Part shown: in pieces, positions 53,993 to 63,200 of the stretch
Layout: the number at the start of each line of letters is the position of its first letter
Numbering within the stretch: position 1 is the first letter of the stretch
Assembly (NCBI RefSeq): GCF_011764445.1
Contig: NZ_BLPG01000001.1
Location: forward strand, 7,271,001-7,335,000
Origin: Phytohabitans rumicis
GTDB lineage: Bacteria > Actinomycetota > Actinomycetes > Mycobacteriales > Micromonosporaceae
Reading direction: 5' to 3'
Length of the DNA stretch: 64,000 bases
Notes under the pieces: model-generated
Database searches by the model: none
Told to the model about the DNA's origin: nothing
What the model saw: the letters and a program-made list of their open reading frames with translations, nothing else
Position numbers and translations under genes: made by a program

Positions 53993-54280
53993 CCATCCCG
54001 AGTGCCCTCCTCTCGCCGGTGGACTCGTTCTGGCGCACGGTGTCGTTGACCCGCGTCTGCAGGTTCAGCGCCGCTGGGTCCGGGATCTCGTCCGCGGTGA
54101 CCACCCATGGGCCGAGCGGGGTGAAGGTCTCGAACGACTTGCGGGTCGAGCGGTCCTCGGTCGAGCGCACCGTCATGTCGAGCCCGCAGGTGTAACCGAA
54201 GACGTGGTCCAGAGCGTTCTCGACGCTGACGTGCCGGGCGGTACGGCCAATGACGACCGACCGCCACATCGAGGACCACT
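53990..54280 (-). pseudogene. Fumarylacetoacetate-hydrolase-family fragment
   Basis: The minus strand reads VVIGRTARHVSVENALDHVF then GYTCGLDMTVRSTEDRSTRK and LGPWVVTADEIPDPAALNLQ. These are core blocks of FAH-domain proteins of aromatic degradation. N- and C-terminal parts are missing and it adjoins a dioxygenase-reductase fragment on the same strand. Confidence 0.65.
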
Positions 54281-54556
54281 CCCGAGCGGCCGCAACTCGA
54301 CTTCGAAAGGTCGATCCCGAGCAGGGTCGACGGTCTGGTCCCCGGCGCTGAACCGCTCGACCCGCAGTGCCCCCGACGGCCAGGAGGCGCACCGCCACTC
54401 CACCGCGTCGAGCAGACCGGCAGGCCCGCAGCAGTACACCAGCGTGTCGGGCTCGGGATCGCCCAGGATCGCGGCGACGTCCAGCAGACCGCCATCGTCC
54501 TCCGGCGCGACCTGCACCTTCGCGCAGAAGTCGCGCAGCTCGTCCAGGAACGCCAT
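54281..54556 (-). pseudogene. Phthalate-dioxygenase-reductase-type fragment
   Basis: FLDELRDFCAKVQVAPEDDG followed by TLVYCCGPAGLLDAVEW (the NAD-binding CGP motif) and the start of the 2Fe-2S domain, FEVELRRSGVVLDV, identify a PDR-type oxygenase reductase. The FMN part and the iron-sulfur cysteines are gone. It joins the FAH fragment directly, as a chimera formed by deletion. Confidence 0.65.
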
Positions 54557-54715
54557 CGAACCCCTACGGGTTGGACGTGCCCGACCCGAGCACGTCAGCG
54601 TTGACCAGGCCCGCCACTGGGTCGGTGCCGCGCGTTGCGGGAGCTGTTTCGAGCTGCGCGGTTCGGCCGGGCCGGCTCTGCCATGCACCGCACCCGACCC
54701 GCTTACGGGCAGCGA

Positions 54716-55362
54716 CGCGGGGCCTGTCCATCGGCAAAGTGTTCGGCCGCAACGGCTTCTCCGTCGCACTCGTGTCGCGGACCCAGGACAGACTCGACCG
54801 CCTCGCCACCGAACTGAACGAGGCAGGCATCGACGCCGCCGGGTTCGCCGCCGACGTCATGGACCGGCAATCCCTGGCCGCCGCGTTCACCCGCATCAAC
54901 GACCGCTTCGGTAGCGTGGACGTGCTGGAGTACTCGCCTGCCCCGCACGACCCGGTGCCTGGCATCACCATGGCCGGCCCGCTGGAAGCCACCGTCGACA
55001 ACCTCCAACCCCAGCTGGACTACTACCTCTACGGCGGCATCACCGCGGCGCAACAGGTACTTCCCGACATGCTCAAACGCGACTCGGGCACGCTGCTGTA
55101 CACCACCGGCGGGTCCTCGATGGACCCTCTCGCCGCGCCACCCGAGTTCGCCACCGTCGCCGTCGCCACCGCCGCCCTGCGCGCCTGGGTGCTGAAACTG
55201 CACCAGGCAACCGCCGGCACCGGCGTATACGCCGCACACGTGCCGCTGTTCGTCTGGATCGGAACAGGCGGCCCGGAAACCCAGGCCGACACCATCGCCC
55301 AGCGCTACTGGGACATCTACACCAAGCGCGACGGCGCCGAACACTCCTACGCCGCCCCGTGA
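54716..55362 (+). pseudogene. Short-chain dehydrogenase without its N-terminal motif
   Basis: The frame shows LSIGKVFGRNGFSVALVSRT and continues to a stop at 55362 (LDYYLYGGITAAQQVLPDML, LLYTTGGSSMDPLA). The preceding glycine-rich start of the Rossmann fold (TGxxxGxG) is missing: the upstream DNA is unrelated and no start codon with a ribosome site exists. The YxxxK catalytic pair is not evident, which also occurs in atypical SDRs. Probably a 5'-deleted remnant. Confidence 0.6.
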
Positions 55363-55477
55363 CGCATCCATACATCGGGGCGTGAGCCGCCTACGCAGCT
55401 CAGACGCCACCGACTCGATTCGTCGACGCCGTCGCCGCTCACGGCCCCGCCCGCGGCAGCGGCGCCAGGACCGCCGC

Positions 55478-55519
55478 TGAGGAGCAGCCAACCCCGTACC
55501 ATCGGGCGGCTGCTCCTCA
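55478..55519 (+). terminator. Intrinsic terminator after the SDR remnant
   Basis: TGAGGAGCAGCC (55478-55489) and GGCTGCTCCTCA (55508-55519) are a perfect 12-bp inverted repeat followed by ATATT. Confidence 0.65.
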
Positions 55520-55550
55520 ATATTCCGAACATCGAGCGAAGCGAGGAGTC

Positions 55551-55706
55551 ATGCCCCAGGCATACCTGCCGCGGCTCGGCTCACCGACGACCGAGGCCCT
55601 CGCGATGCTGCTGAGCTGGGTTGCCAACCGGCCCGACGCGGCCGGCCAGGATGTCCCCGCCACAGCGTCGGAGTCCGGCGGGGAAACGAGATCGGCAACC
55701 GCCTGA
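55551..55706 (+). CDS. Short 51-aa open frame with a good ribosome site
   Basis: ATG 55551 follows GAGGAGTC. The product (MPQAYLPRLGSPTTEALAML onward, ending GGETRSATA) has no known domain. It lies right after the terminator, and may be the 5' remnant of a deleted gene. Confidence 0.35.
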   Translation: MPQAYLPRLGSPTTEALAMLLSWVANRPDAAGQDVPATASESGGETRSATA

Positions 55707-55763
55707 GCGTCCTTGTAGTAGACGCCGGTATGGCGGCTGCGACTGCCATAGATGCTCTAATCG

Positions 55764-56078
55764 TCAGTTGCTGATGGCCGGCGCGGCGTTGTGGAACCGG
55801 TCGTCGGTGAGCTGGGCAGCGGTGAAGGCGGCGATGTCGGCGCGGGTCACAGCCATGCCGATCTTGTCGGTGCCGTAGAACCCGTAGCGGTTGACGCCGC
55901 GTGCCGGGCCGTCCTTTGGTGGCCTCAGACAGGATCAACGCGAGGCCACCGAGCAACTCGGCCACGCCGATGAGCCGCACCGTCCCGGCGGAGAAGTCCT
56001 CCACCCGGGGAGCTTGGGCGTGAGCTTCTCCCTCGGCTGCGAGCCGCCGTCGAACACGTGGGTCAGGCGGGTGGACAT
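55764..56078 (-). pseudogene. DoxX fragment joined to an NmrA-like C-terminal fragment
   Basis: From ATG 56078 the minus strand reads MSTRLTHVFDGGSQPREKLT, and after a frame change VEDFSAGTVRLIGVAELLGG, which is DoxX-family membrane protein sequence up to LALILSEATK. It then changes to GVNRYGFYGTDKIGMAVTRA...RFHNAAPAISN, the end of an NmrA-like NAD-binding protein, with a stop at 55764. Two genes have been fused by deletion; neither is functional. Confidence 0.6.
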
Positions 56079-56333
56079 GAGACTCACCTCGTCGAAGACG
56101 TCCACGGCCCAGCGCACCGCGTGGTCCGAACTCCCGTCGCGGGTCACCACGGAGAAGACGGTAGGGCTGCTCTCCGTGCGAGCCAGTCGTCACCTGGCGG
56201 GAAAGGACCTTGGCGCGGCCGTGACTGAGCTTCCGCCCGGGACCGGACACCAGGGCTTCTCACGCTGCGGGGGAGTGGTCGTGACGATGATGCAGCGTCA
56301 CCGATGTGTTACGAGCCGATGTAGTACGGCCTC

Positions 56334-56390
56334 TTGACAGGCGGCTTCTGGTCGCGCAACCATGACCGCGCGGTCATGACCGCGCGGTCA
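56334..56390 (+). promoter_or_regulatory. Promoter and tandem LacI operator of module 2
   Basis: TTGACA (56334-56339) is followed after 18 bp by AACCAT (56358-56363). Two perfect copies of the palindrome TGACCGCGCGGTCA (56363-56376, 56377-56390) abut one another. This is the best match among the three operators. Confidence 0.7.
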
Positions 56391-56433
56391 CATAGGCTGA
56401 CCTCGGGATTCGGCGGTCTCTAAGGAGATATCC

Positions 56434-57564
56434 ATGGTGCAACTGGTGGGAGGGGACGAAAGTCACCCAGCGCCACGCAGTGCGGATGTGGCCCGCGTGG
56501 CGGGGGTCTCCCGAAAAACGGTGTCTAGGGTCTTCAACGGCGAGCCGTACGTGTCAGCCGAGGTGCGCCGGCGCGTGCTCGACGCGGCTGAGCAGCTTGG
56601 TTACCGGCTGAACAACGCGGCCCGTGCGCTCGCCTCCGGACGGACTCGTTCCATCGGTGTGGTGACGCTCGGGACGGCCGGGTATGGTCCTGCCTCGCTG
56701 CTCGTGGGCGTTGAGCGAGCCGTCCGGGATACGGGTTATGCGCTGCGTGTGGTCAGCACTGTGGAAGGCGACCCGGCGGGTGTCGCCGGCGCCGTGGAGT
56801 CGCTGCTAGGGCAGGGCGTGGACGGCATCGTGATCTCCGAGCCGGTCGATGACGGAGAAGTCTCTGTCCGCGTCGACGTGCCGGTCCTCTTCCTCGGTGC
56901 GCCGCCGGCTTTCGCCGGCCGCCGGACGTTGACCGCAGGGGTCGGCTCTGACCTGTTGGCGCGTGCGGCCACTGAGCATCTCCTGGATCTGGGACATGCC
57001 ACGGTCCATCACCTCGCCGGTCCGCGGCGGTGGTATGCCGCCAGAGATCGTCTTCAGGGATGGCGGGCGGTGTTGGCAGCTCGCGGCCGGAGCGCGCCTG
57101 CTGCCATTGAGGGGGACTGGTCGGCCGCCTCCGGGTATGCGGCAGGCCGCGGGCTGGCTTACGACAGCGACGTGACCGCCGTGTTCGCCGCGGGCGACGA
57201 CATGGCCATCGGGCTGATCCGCGCGCTCACCGAAGCCGGCCGGCACGTGCCGGACGATGTCAGCGTCGTCGGTTTCGACGACATGCCGGTCGCCGCCTAT
57301 GTAACTCCTCCTTTGACCACGGTGCGTCAGCCGTTCGACGCCGCGGCGAAGGAGGGACTCAAGCTCCTTGTGCATGCCATCGAGAAACCGGAAGTAGATC
57401 TTCCACCGGCACCTGACCCACCGGTCGAGCTCGTAGTCCGTGCCTCGACAGCGCCCCCGCCGTCCCGGACGACCCCGGGGACGTGGGCGTCGTGCGACCC
57501 CTCTCCGCGTGGTGGCCTTCACGGTCCCTCGATCTCGGACGGAGGGCTGCCCGCCCAACGCTGA
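56434..57564 (+). CDS. LacI-family regulator, module 2
   Basis: ATG 56434 follows AAGGAGATATCC. The 376-residue protein has the HTH ([20 protein letters not shown]) and effector domain ([40 protein letters not shown]) of the other two main regulators. A longer C-terminal tail (about 30 residues, from TTPGTWAS) is extra and probably not part of the fold. It lies 44 bp downstream of the double palindrome and likely autoregulates and controls the module. Confidence 0.88.
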   Translation: MVQLVGGDESHPAPRSADVARVAGVSRKTVSRVFNGEPYVSAEVRRRVLDAAEQLGYRLNNAARALASGRTRSIGVVTLGTAGYGPASLLVGVERAVRDTGYALRVVSTVEGDPAGVAGAVESLLGQGVDGIVISEPVDDGEVSVRVDVPVLFLGAPPAFAGRRTLTAGVGSDLLARAATEHLLDLGHATVHHLAGPRRWYAARDRLQGWRAVLAARGRSAPAAIEGDWSAASGYAAGRGLAYDSDVTAVFAAGDDMAIGLIRALTEAGRHVPDDVSVVGFDDMPVAAYVTPPLTTVRQPFDAAAKEGLKLLVHAIEKPEVDLPPAPDPPVELVVRASTAPPPSRTTPGTWASCDPSPRGGLHGPSISDGGLPAQR

Positions 57565-57744
57565 TCAGCGCCGATCGCCACCTGAGATCGGCCGCGGTTA
57601 GGCGCGCGATCCCCAAGCGCGTTGCCGCACTGACCTCTGCTTCGCCTTGTGTCCCCACCCCCAACGCATTCGCTTCCTCCACACCTGGCGTACACGCGTC
57701 GCCCGGTGTGTCGATCACCCCCACCGATGTGACAGGAGTCCACC

Positions 57745-59133
57745 ATGCCCGAATCCTTCGCCAACCCGTTCCCGGTGAGCCGCCGAACGCTTCTCACCAC
57801 GGCGGGAGCGGTGTCGCTGACCGCAGCGCTGGCCGCGTGCGGCGACAGCGGCGACACCGGCGACACGTCGCCGGCCGCCGCGCCGGTCAGCCAGGCAGAC
57901 ATCGACAAGGCGATGTCCACCCCCACCGAGCTGACGTTCTGGACCTGGGTCCCGGACATCGACCAGGAGGTCGCGCTCTTCCAGAAGAAGTACCCCGCCA
58001 TCAAGGTCAACGTCGTCAACGCCGGCCAGGGCGTGCAGCACTACACGAAGCTGCGTACGGCGCTGCAGGCCGGCACCGGCGCTCCGGACGTGGTGCAGAT
58101 CGAGTTCCAGGCCATCCCGACATTCACGATCACCGACAGCCTGCTGGACCTGCGGCCCTACGGCGCGTCGGCGCTGAAGGACATGTTCGTCGAGTCGACG
58201 TGGGCGCAGGTCAGCGGCAGCAACGGCGAGGTGTGGGCGATCCCGCAGGACACCGGCCCGATGGGGATGCTGTACCGGCAGGACATCTTCGACCGGTACG
58301 GCATCGAGGTGCCGAAGACCTGGGACGAGTTCGCCGCCGCGGCGCGCAAGCTGCACACCGCGGCCCCGGACATCTACCTGACCAACCTCGCCTCGAACGA
58401 GGCCGCGGCATGGCACGGCCTGCTCTGGCAGGCCGGCGCCAAGCCGTACGCGACCGTCAACAAGAGCGACATCTCCATCAACGTCAACGACGCGACCTCC
58501 AAGAAGCTCGCCGCCTACTGGGGCGGACTCGCGAAGGAGGGCGTCATCGGCGTCGAACCCGACTTCACCGACCCGTGGTTCTCCGCGCTCAACAGGGGCA
58601 AGTACGCCACCTGGCTCACCGCGGCCTGGGGGCCGAGCTTCCTTGCCGGTGCGGCCAAGTCGACCGCGGGCAAGTGGCGGGCCGCTCCGCTGCCGCAGTG
58701 GGACGCGTCCACGACGAGCTCGGGCAACTGGGGCGGCTCCACGAGCGCGGTCACCAAGACGACGAAGAACCCGATCGCCGCGGCGCAGTTCGCGCAGTTC
58801 CTCAACACCGACCCCGAGAGCTCGAAGCTGTTCACCACCCTGCAGTTCTTCTTCCCGGCGACGAAGGCGCTGCTCGCGGACCCCGGCTTCGCCAGCCAGG
58901 CTCCTGCCTTCTACGGCGGCCAGCAGGTCAACACGGTGTTCGCCGGCATCGGCACCACGATCAGCCCCTCGTTCCAGTGGCCGCCGTTCCTCGACCGGGC
59001 GGTGACGGACTGGACCGAGACGGTCGGCAAGTCCCTCGCCGGCAAGGCGGACACCGTCGTCGCGCTCGACGAGTGGCAGACGCGGCTCACCACGTACGCC
59101 AAGAGCCAGGGCTTCACCGTCAAGGGCCAGTGA
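57745..59133 (+). CDS. ABC sugar solute-binding lipoprotein (module 2)
   Basis: ATG 57745 follows GACAGGAG. The 462-residue family 1 binding protein has a twin-arginine-like start (SRR at 12-14) and the lipobox LAAC with Cys32. The rest matches the module 1 protein closely, including the invariant runs WAIPQDTGPMGMLYRQDIFD and KTWDEFAAAARKLHT. It is intact, unlike the module 1 copy. It probably delivers arabino- or galacto-oligosaccharides to the two permeases that follow. Confidence 0.9.
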   Translation: MPESFANPFPVSRRTLLTTAGAVSLTAALAACGDSGDTGDTSPAAAPVSQADIDKAMSTPTELTFWTWVPDIDQEVALFQKKYPAIKVNVVNAGQGVQHYTKLRTALQAGTGAPDVVQIEFQAIPTFTITDSLLDLRPYGASALKDMFVESTWAQVSGSNGEVWAIPQDTGPMGMLYRQDIFDRYGIEVPKTWDEFAAAARKLHTAAPDIYLTNLASNEAAAWHGLLWQAGAKPYATVNKSDISINVNDATSKKLAAYWGGLAKEGVIGVEPDFTDPWFSALNRGKYATWLTAAWGPSFLAGAAKSTAGKWRAAPLPQWDASTTSSGNWGGSTSAVTKTTKNPIAAAQFAQFLNTDPESSKLFTTLQFFFPATKALLADPGFASQAPAFYGGQQVNTVFAGIGTTISPSFQWPPFLDRAVTDWTETVGKSLAGKADTVVALDEWQTRLTTYAKSQGFTVKGQ

Positions 59134-59206
59134 CGACCGGCGGGTCCCGCGCTCCGCGAGGGCGCGGGGCCCGCGCCGGTACACCCCTACCGCAGAAGGG
59201 CCTGGC

Positions 59207-60139
59207 ATGACCGCCACCACCGCAGCCCCGTACGAGGTCTCGCAGCGAGCACGGTCGACACGTCGCCGACCGGTGCGACACCGCGCGGCAGGGCCGCTGT
59301 TCGTCGCCCCGTTTCTCGTGCTCTTCGTCCTGCTCTTCCTCGCTCCGCTCGCCTACGCCGCCTACCTCAGCCTGTTCCAGCATCGGCTCATCGGCGGGAC
59401 GACGTTCGTCGGCCTGGACAACTACGTCACCGCCGTGTCGGACCCACTGCTGATCCGAGGTGTACTGCGGGTCGCGACGTTCCTGGTGATCCAAGTGCCC
59501 GTGATGCTGCTGCTGGCACTGCTCTTCGCGCTCGCGCTCGACAGCGGCCTGCTGCGGCTCGCGCGCGTCGTGCGGCTGGGCATCTTCGTCCCGTACGCCG
59601 TCCCGAGCGTGGTCGCCGCGCTCATGTGGGGCTACCTCTACGGGCCGGACTACGGCCCGTTCGCTCAGCTGAGCAAGGCGTTCGGCCTGGCAATGCCGCG
59701 GTTCCTTACCGACGGGTGGATGCTCGGCAGCCTGGCGAACATCGTCACGTGGGAGTGGGTCGGCTACAACATGATCATCCTGTATGTCGCCCTGCGGGCC
59801 ATTCCGCACGATCTCTACGAGGCGGCCGCGATGGACGGGGCCGGCGCCTGGCGGATCGCCTGGTCCGTCAAGCTTCCCGCGCTTCGGCCGGCGCTCCTGC
59901 TCACCATGGTGTTCTCGGTGATCGGCAGCTTCCAACTGTTCAACGAGCCGAACCTGCTGCAGCGCATCGCCCCGGACGTGATCGACAGCGCCTACACCGC
60001 GAACCTCTACGCCTACTCCCTCGCCTTCACCAGCCAGCAGGTCAACTACGCGGCCGCGGTCTCCTTCCTCCTAGGGATAGTCATCGTGATCGTGTCCTAC
60101 GCCCTGCTGCTGACCGCGAACCGCAGGAGGTCCTCATGA
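59207..60139 (+). CDS. ABC sugar transporter permease 1 (module 2)
   Basis: ATG 59207 is 73 bp after the binding-protein gene. The 310-residue protein has a basic N-terminal tail, six membrane helices and the EAA loop (YEAAAMDGAGAWRIAWSVKL). It corresponds to the 32898 gene of module 1. It overlaps the next permease gene by 4 bp. Confidence 0.9.
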   Translation: MTATTAAPYEVSQRARSTRRRPVRHRAAGPLFVAPFLVLFVLLFLAPLAYAAYLSLFQHRLIGGTTFVGLDNYVTAVSDPLLIRGVLRVATFLVIQVPVMLLLALLFALALDSGLLRLARVVRLGIFVPYAVPSVVAALMWGYLYGPDYGPFAQLSKAFGLAMPRFLTDGWMLGSLANIVTWEWVGYNMIILYVALRAIPHDLYEAAAMDGAGAWRIAWSVKLPALRPALLLTMVFSVIGSFQLFNEPNLLQRIAPDVIDSAYTANLYAYSLAFTSQQVNYAAAVSFLLGIVIVIVSYALLLTANRRRSS

Positions 60140-61068
60140 CCACCGCCACCATGACGAGCCGCGGCACCGCGACGGCCGACCGGGCACCGCGGCCCGCGGG
60201 CCGGCGCCGGTCGGCGGTGAACCGGCGCAGCATCCCGCTGACCATCGCCATGCTGGCCGCTCTGGCCTACTTCCTGCTGCCGCTGTTCTGGCTGCTGGTC
60301 GCCTCGACCAAGAGCACCCAGGACCTGTTCACGACGTTCGGACTGTGGCTATCGGACAGCCCGCAGCTGCTGACGAACATCTGGGCGACCCTGACCCACG
60401 ACGACGGCGTCTTCGTACGCTGGCTGGTGAACACCCTCATCTACGCCGTCGCCAGTTCGCTGGGTGCCGCGCTGCTGGCCGCCGCCGCCGGTTACGGGTT
60501 CGCCAAGTTCCGGTTCCGCGGCGACCGTGCCGCCTTCAACCTGGTGCTCGGCGCCGTCATGGTGCCGACCACCGCCCTGGCGATCCCGACGTACCTGCTC
60601 TTCGCGAAGGTGGAACTGGTCAACACCCCCTGGGCCATCATCCTGCCCTCGCTCGTCAGCCCCTTCGGCCTGTACCTCATGCGCATCTACGCGCAGGACG
60701 CCGTCCCGGACAGCGTCATCGAGGCAGCCCGCATCGACGGGGCCGGGGAGCTCCAGATCTTCTTCCGGATCGCCATGCGGCTGCTGGCACCGGGGCTGGT
60801 CACCGTCGTGCTCTTCACGCTCGTCGCGACCTGGAACAACTACTTCCTGCCCCTCATCATGCTCAACGACCCGCGCCTGTACCCCATCACGGTCGGGCTT
60901 GCCTCCTGGGCGTCCCAGGCCGTCGGCGGCGGATCCGGTGCCAACAGCGACATGCTCGCGCTCGTCGTGACCGGGTCCATGCTCTCGATCGTCCCGCTCG
61001 TCGTGGCTTTCCTACTGCTGCAGCGCTACTGGCAGAGCGGCCTGGCCACCGGCGGCGTCAAACAGTGA
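60136..61068 (+). CDS. ABC sugar transporter permease 2 (module 2)
   Basis: ATG 60136 overlaps the preceding stop and follows AGGAGGTCCTC. The 310-residue MalG-type permease has a 30-residue basic N-terminal extension, the helix LTIAMLAALAYFLLPLFWLL and the EAA motif (IEAARIDGAGELQIFFRIAM). It corresponds to the 33770 gene. No ATPase gene is present in either module. Confidence 0.9.
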   Translation: MTTATMTSRGTATADRAPRPAGRRRSAVNRRSIPLTIAMLAALAYFLLPLFWLLVASTKSTQDLFTTFGLWLSDSPQLLTNIWATLTHDDGVFVRWLVNTLIYAVASSLGAALLAAAAGYGFAKFRFRGDRAAFNLVLGAVMVPTTALAIPTYLLFAKVELVNTPWAIILPSLVSPFGLYLMRIYAQDAVPDSVIEAARIDGAGELQIFFRIAMRLLAPGLVTVVLFTLVATWNNYFLPLIMLNDPRLYPITVGLASWASQAVGGGSGANSDMLALVVTGSMLSIVPLVVAFLLLQRYWQSGLATGGVKQ

Positions 61069-61156
61069 CAGGCCGACGGCACGCGCAACCCTCACCACAA
61101 ACGCGCTCCGCGTCTACAGAAAGTGATACACAGTGGAACCTGCCGGAAGTGGCCCG

Positions 61157-63195
61157 ATGACCACCGTGCTCCGCGTGCCGGGCATCGCCTACGGCGGCGA
61201 CTACAACCCCGAGCAGTGGCCCGAGGATGTCTGGATCGAAGACATGCGCCTGATGCGCGAGGCCGGGGTGACCATGGTCAGTGTCGGCGTCTTCTCGTGG
61301 GCGCTGCTGGAGCCCGCCGAGGGCCGGTACGACTTTTCGCGCATGGACCGGATCCTCGATCTGTTGCACGACAACGGCATCGCGGCCGACCTGGCCACCC
61401 CCACGGCCGCGCCGCCCGCCTGGTTTTTCCGCGCCTACCCCGAGGCCCTGCCGGTCGACCGGGACGGACGTACCCTGTGGCCAGGCAGCCGCCAGACGTT
61501 CTGCCCCAGCAACCCCGCCTACCGGTCAGCAGCCCTACGCATCGCCGGAGCGCTCGGCGAACGGTACGCCGACCACCCTGCCCTCGCCATGTGGCACGTG
61601 CACAACGAATACGGCTGCCACAACGCCGCCTGCTACTGCGACACCAGCGCCGCCGCCTTCCGCACCTGGCTGCGCACCCGCTACGACGACGACCTGCGCA
61701 CCCTCAACCAGGCATGGGGGCCACCGTTTGGAGCCAGTGGTACTACTCGTGGGAGGAGATCCTGCCGCCCCGCGCCACGGGCGCCGACCCCAATCCCATG
61801 CACCGCTTGGACTGGCGGCGCTTCTGCTCCGACGAACTGCTCTCGCTGTACACCGCCGAACGCGACGTGCTGCGCCGCATCGCCCCGGACATTCCCGCCA
61901 CCACCAACTTCATGGTCGTGCGCAACTTCGACGCCCTCGACTATTGGCGCTGGGCTCCCGGAGTGGACGTCGTCTCCAACGACCACTACCTGATGTCCGA
62001 CGACCCGGAGCCCGAAGTCGACATCGCCCTCAGCGGCGACCTGGTGCGCTCGCTAGGCGGCGGCCGGCCCTGGCTGGTCATGGAGCACTCCACCGGTGCG
62101 GTCAACTGGCAACACGTCAACCGTGCCAAGCGGCCGGGGGAGATGCACCGCAACGCGCTGGCCCACGTCGCCCACGGCGCCGACGGTATCGCCTTCTTTC
62201 AATGGCGAGCGGCAACAAACGGCGCCGAGCAATGGCACTCGGCAATGCTTCCCCACGCGGGCACCGACAGCCGCATCTGGGACGACGTCGTCCGCCTCGG
62301 CGCGGACCTGAAGGCACTCGCGGAGGTACGGGGCAGCGAGAGCGCCGCGCGGGTCGCCATCGTCTGGGACTGGGACGCCCGCTGGGCCCTCGAACTGCCC
62401 TCCCAGCCCAGCGGCGAACTGCGCTACCAGGACCTGGTGCGGGACTGGTACGCGCCGCTGTGGCGAGCGGGCGTCGCCGTTGACTTCGTCAGCCCCGGCA
62501 GCCCCAACCTCGACCGCTACCGACTGGTGCTCGTCCCCAGCCTTTACCTGGTCGACGACGCTGGCGCGGCGAACCTCACGAACTTCGCCGAGCGCGGCGG
62601 CACCCTGGTTGTCGGCTTCCACAGCGGCGCCGTCGACGAAAACTGCCACATCCGCCTGGGCGGTTACCCGGGCGCCTTCCGGGACGTCCTCGGTGTGCGC
62701 ACCGACGAGTTGTTTCCCTTGCTGCCTGGCGAAAGAGTCGGCCTCACCGGCGACGTGCCGGCGGGGGCGACGGCTGGTCTGTGGTCGGAGCGGCTCCGGC
62801 TCGCCGGCGCTGAAGCCGTCGCCACGTACGCCGACGGTCCGGTGGCCGGCATCCCAGCCGTTACCCGCCGCACTCGCGGCAGCGGAGCTGCCTGGTACCT
62901 GGCGACCCACCCCGACTCCACCACACTGGCGGCCGTGCTCGACCGCATCCGACGGGAGGCGGGCGTACAGCCGGAGCGTGCGGCGCCGGCCGGGATCGAG
63001 GTGGTCCGGCGTTGCGGTGCGGACGCGGACTATCTGTTCCTGATCGACCACGCTGGAGTCGGCGCCGAGGTCACCGCTGATGGCGTCGAACTCCTCACTG
63101 GCAAGACGGTCTGCGGCTCCGTCACCGTCCCTGCTGGAGGCGTCGCGGTCGTCCGAGAGCCGCACCGACCGGCACCCAGAAACTGGCGAGGCTGA
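61157..63195 (+). pseudogene. GH42 beta-galactosidase-type hydrolase with one frameshift (module 2)
   Basis: ATG 61157 starts MTTVLRVPGIAYGGDYNPEQ, a typical GH42 beginning. The acid/base is Glu151 in MWHVHNEYGCH, with the zinc-type cysteines (FCPSNP, GCH, CYC) conserved. At about 61718 one G is missing from a five-G run; the frame then continues TVWSQWYYSWEEILPPRATG with nucleophile region WLVMEHSTGA and the trimerisation and C-terminal domains to 63195. It is more like classical bacterial GH42 than the module 1 enzyme. Its substrate would be beta-galactosides from arabinogalactan. Confidence 0.8.
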
Positions 63196-63200
63196 TCAAC

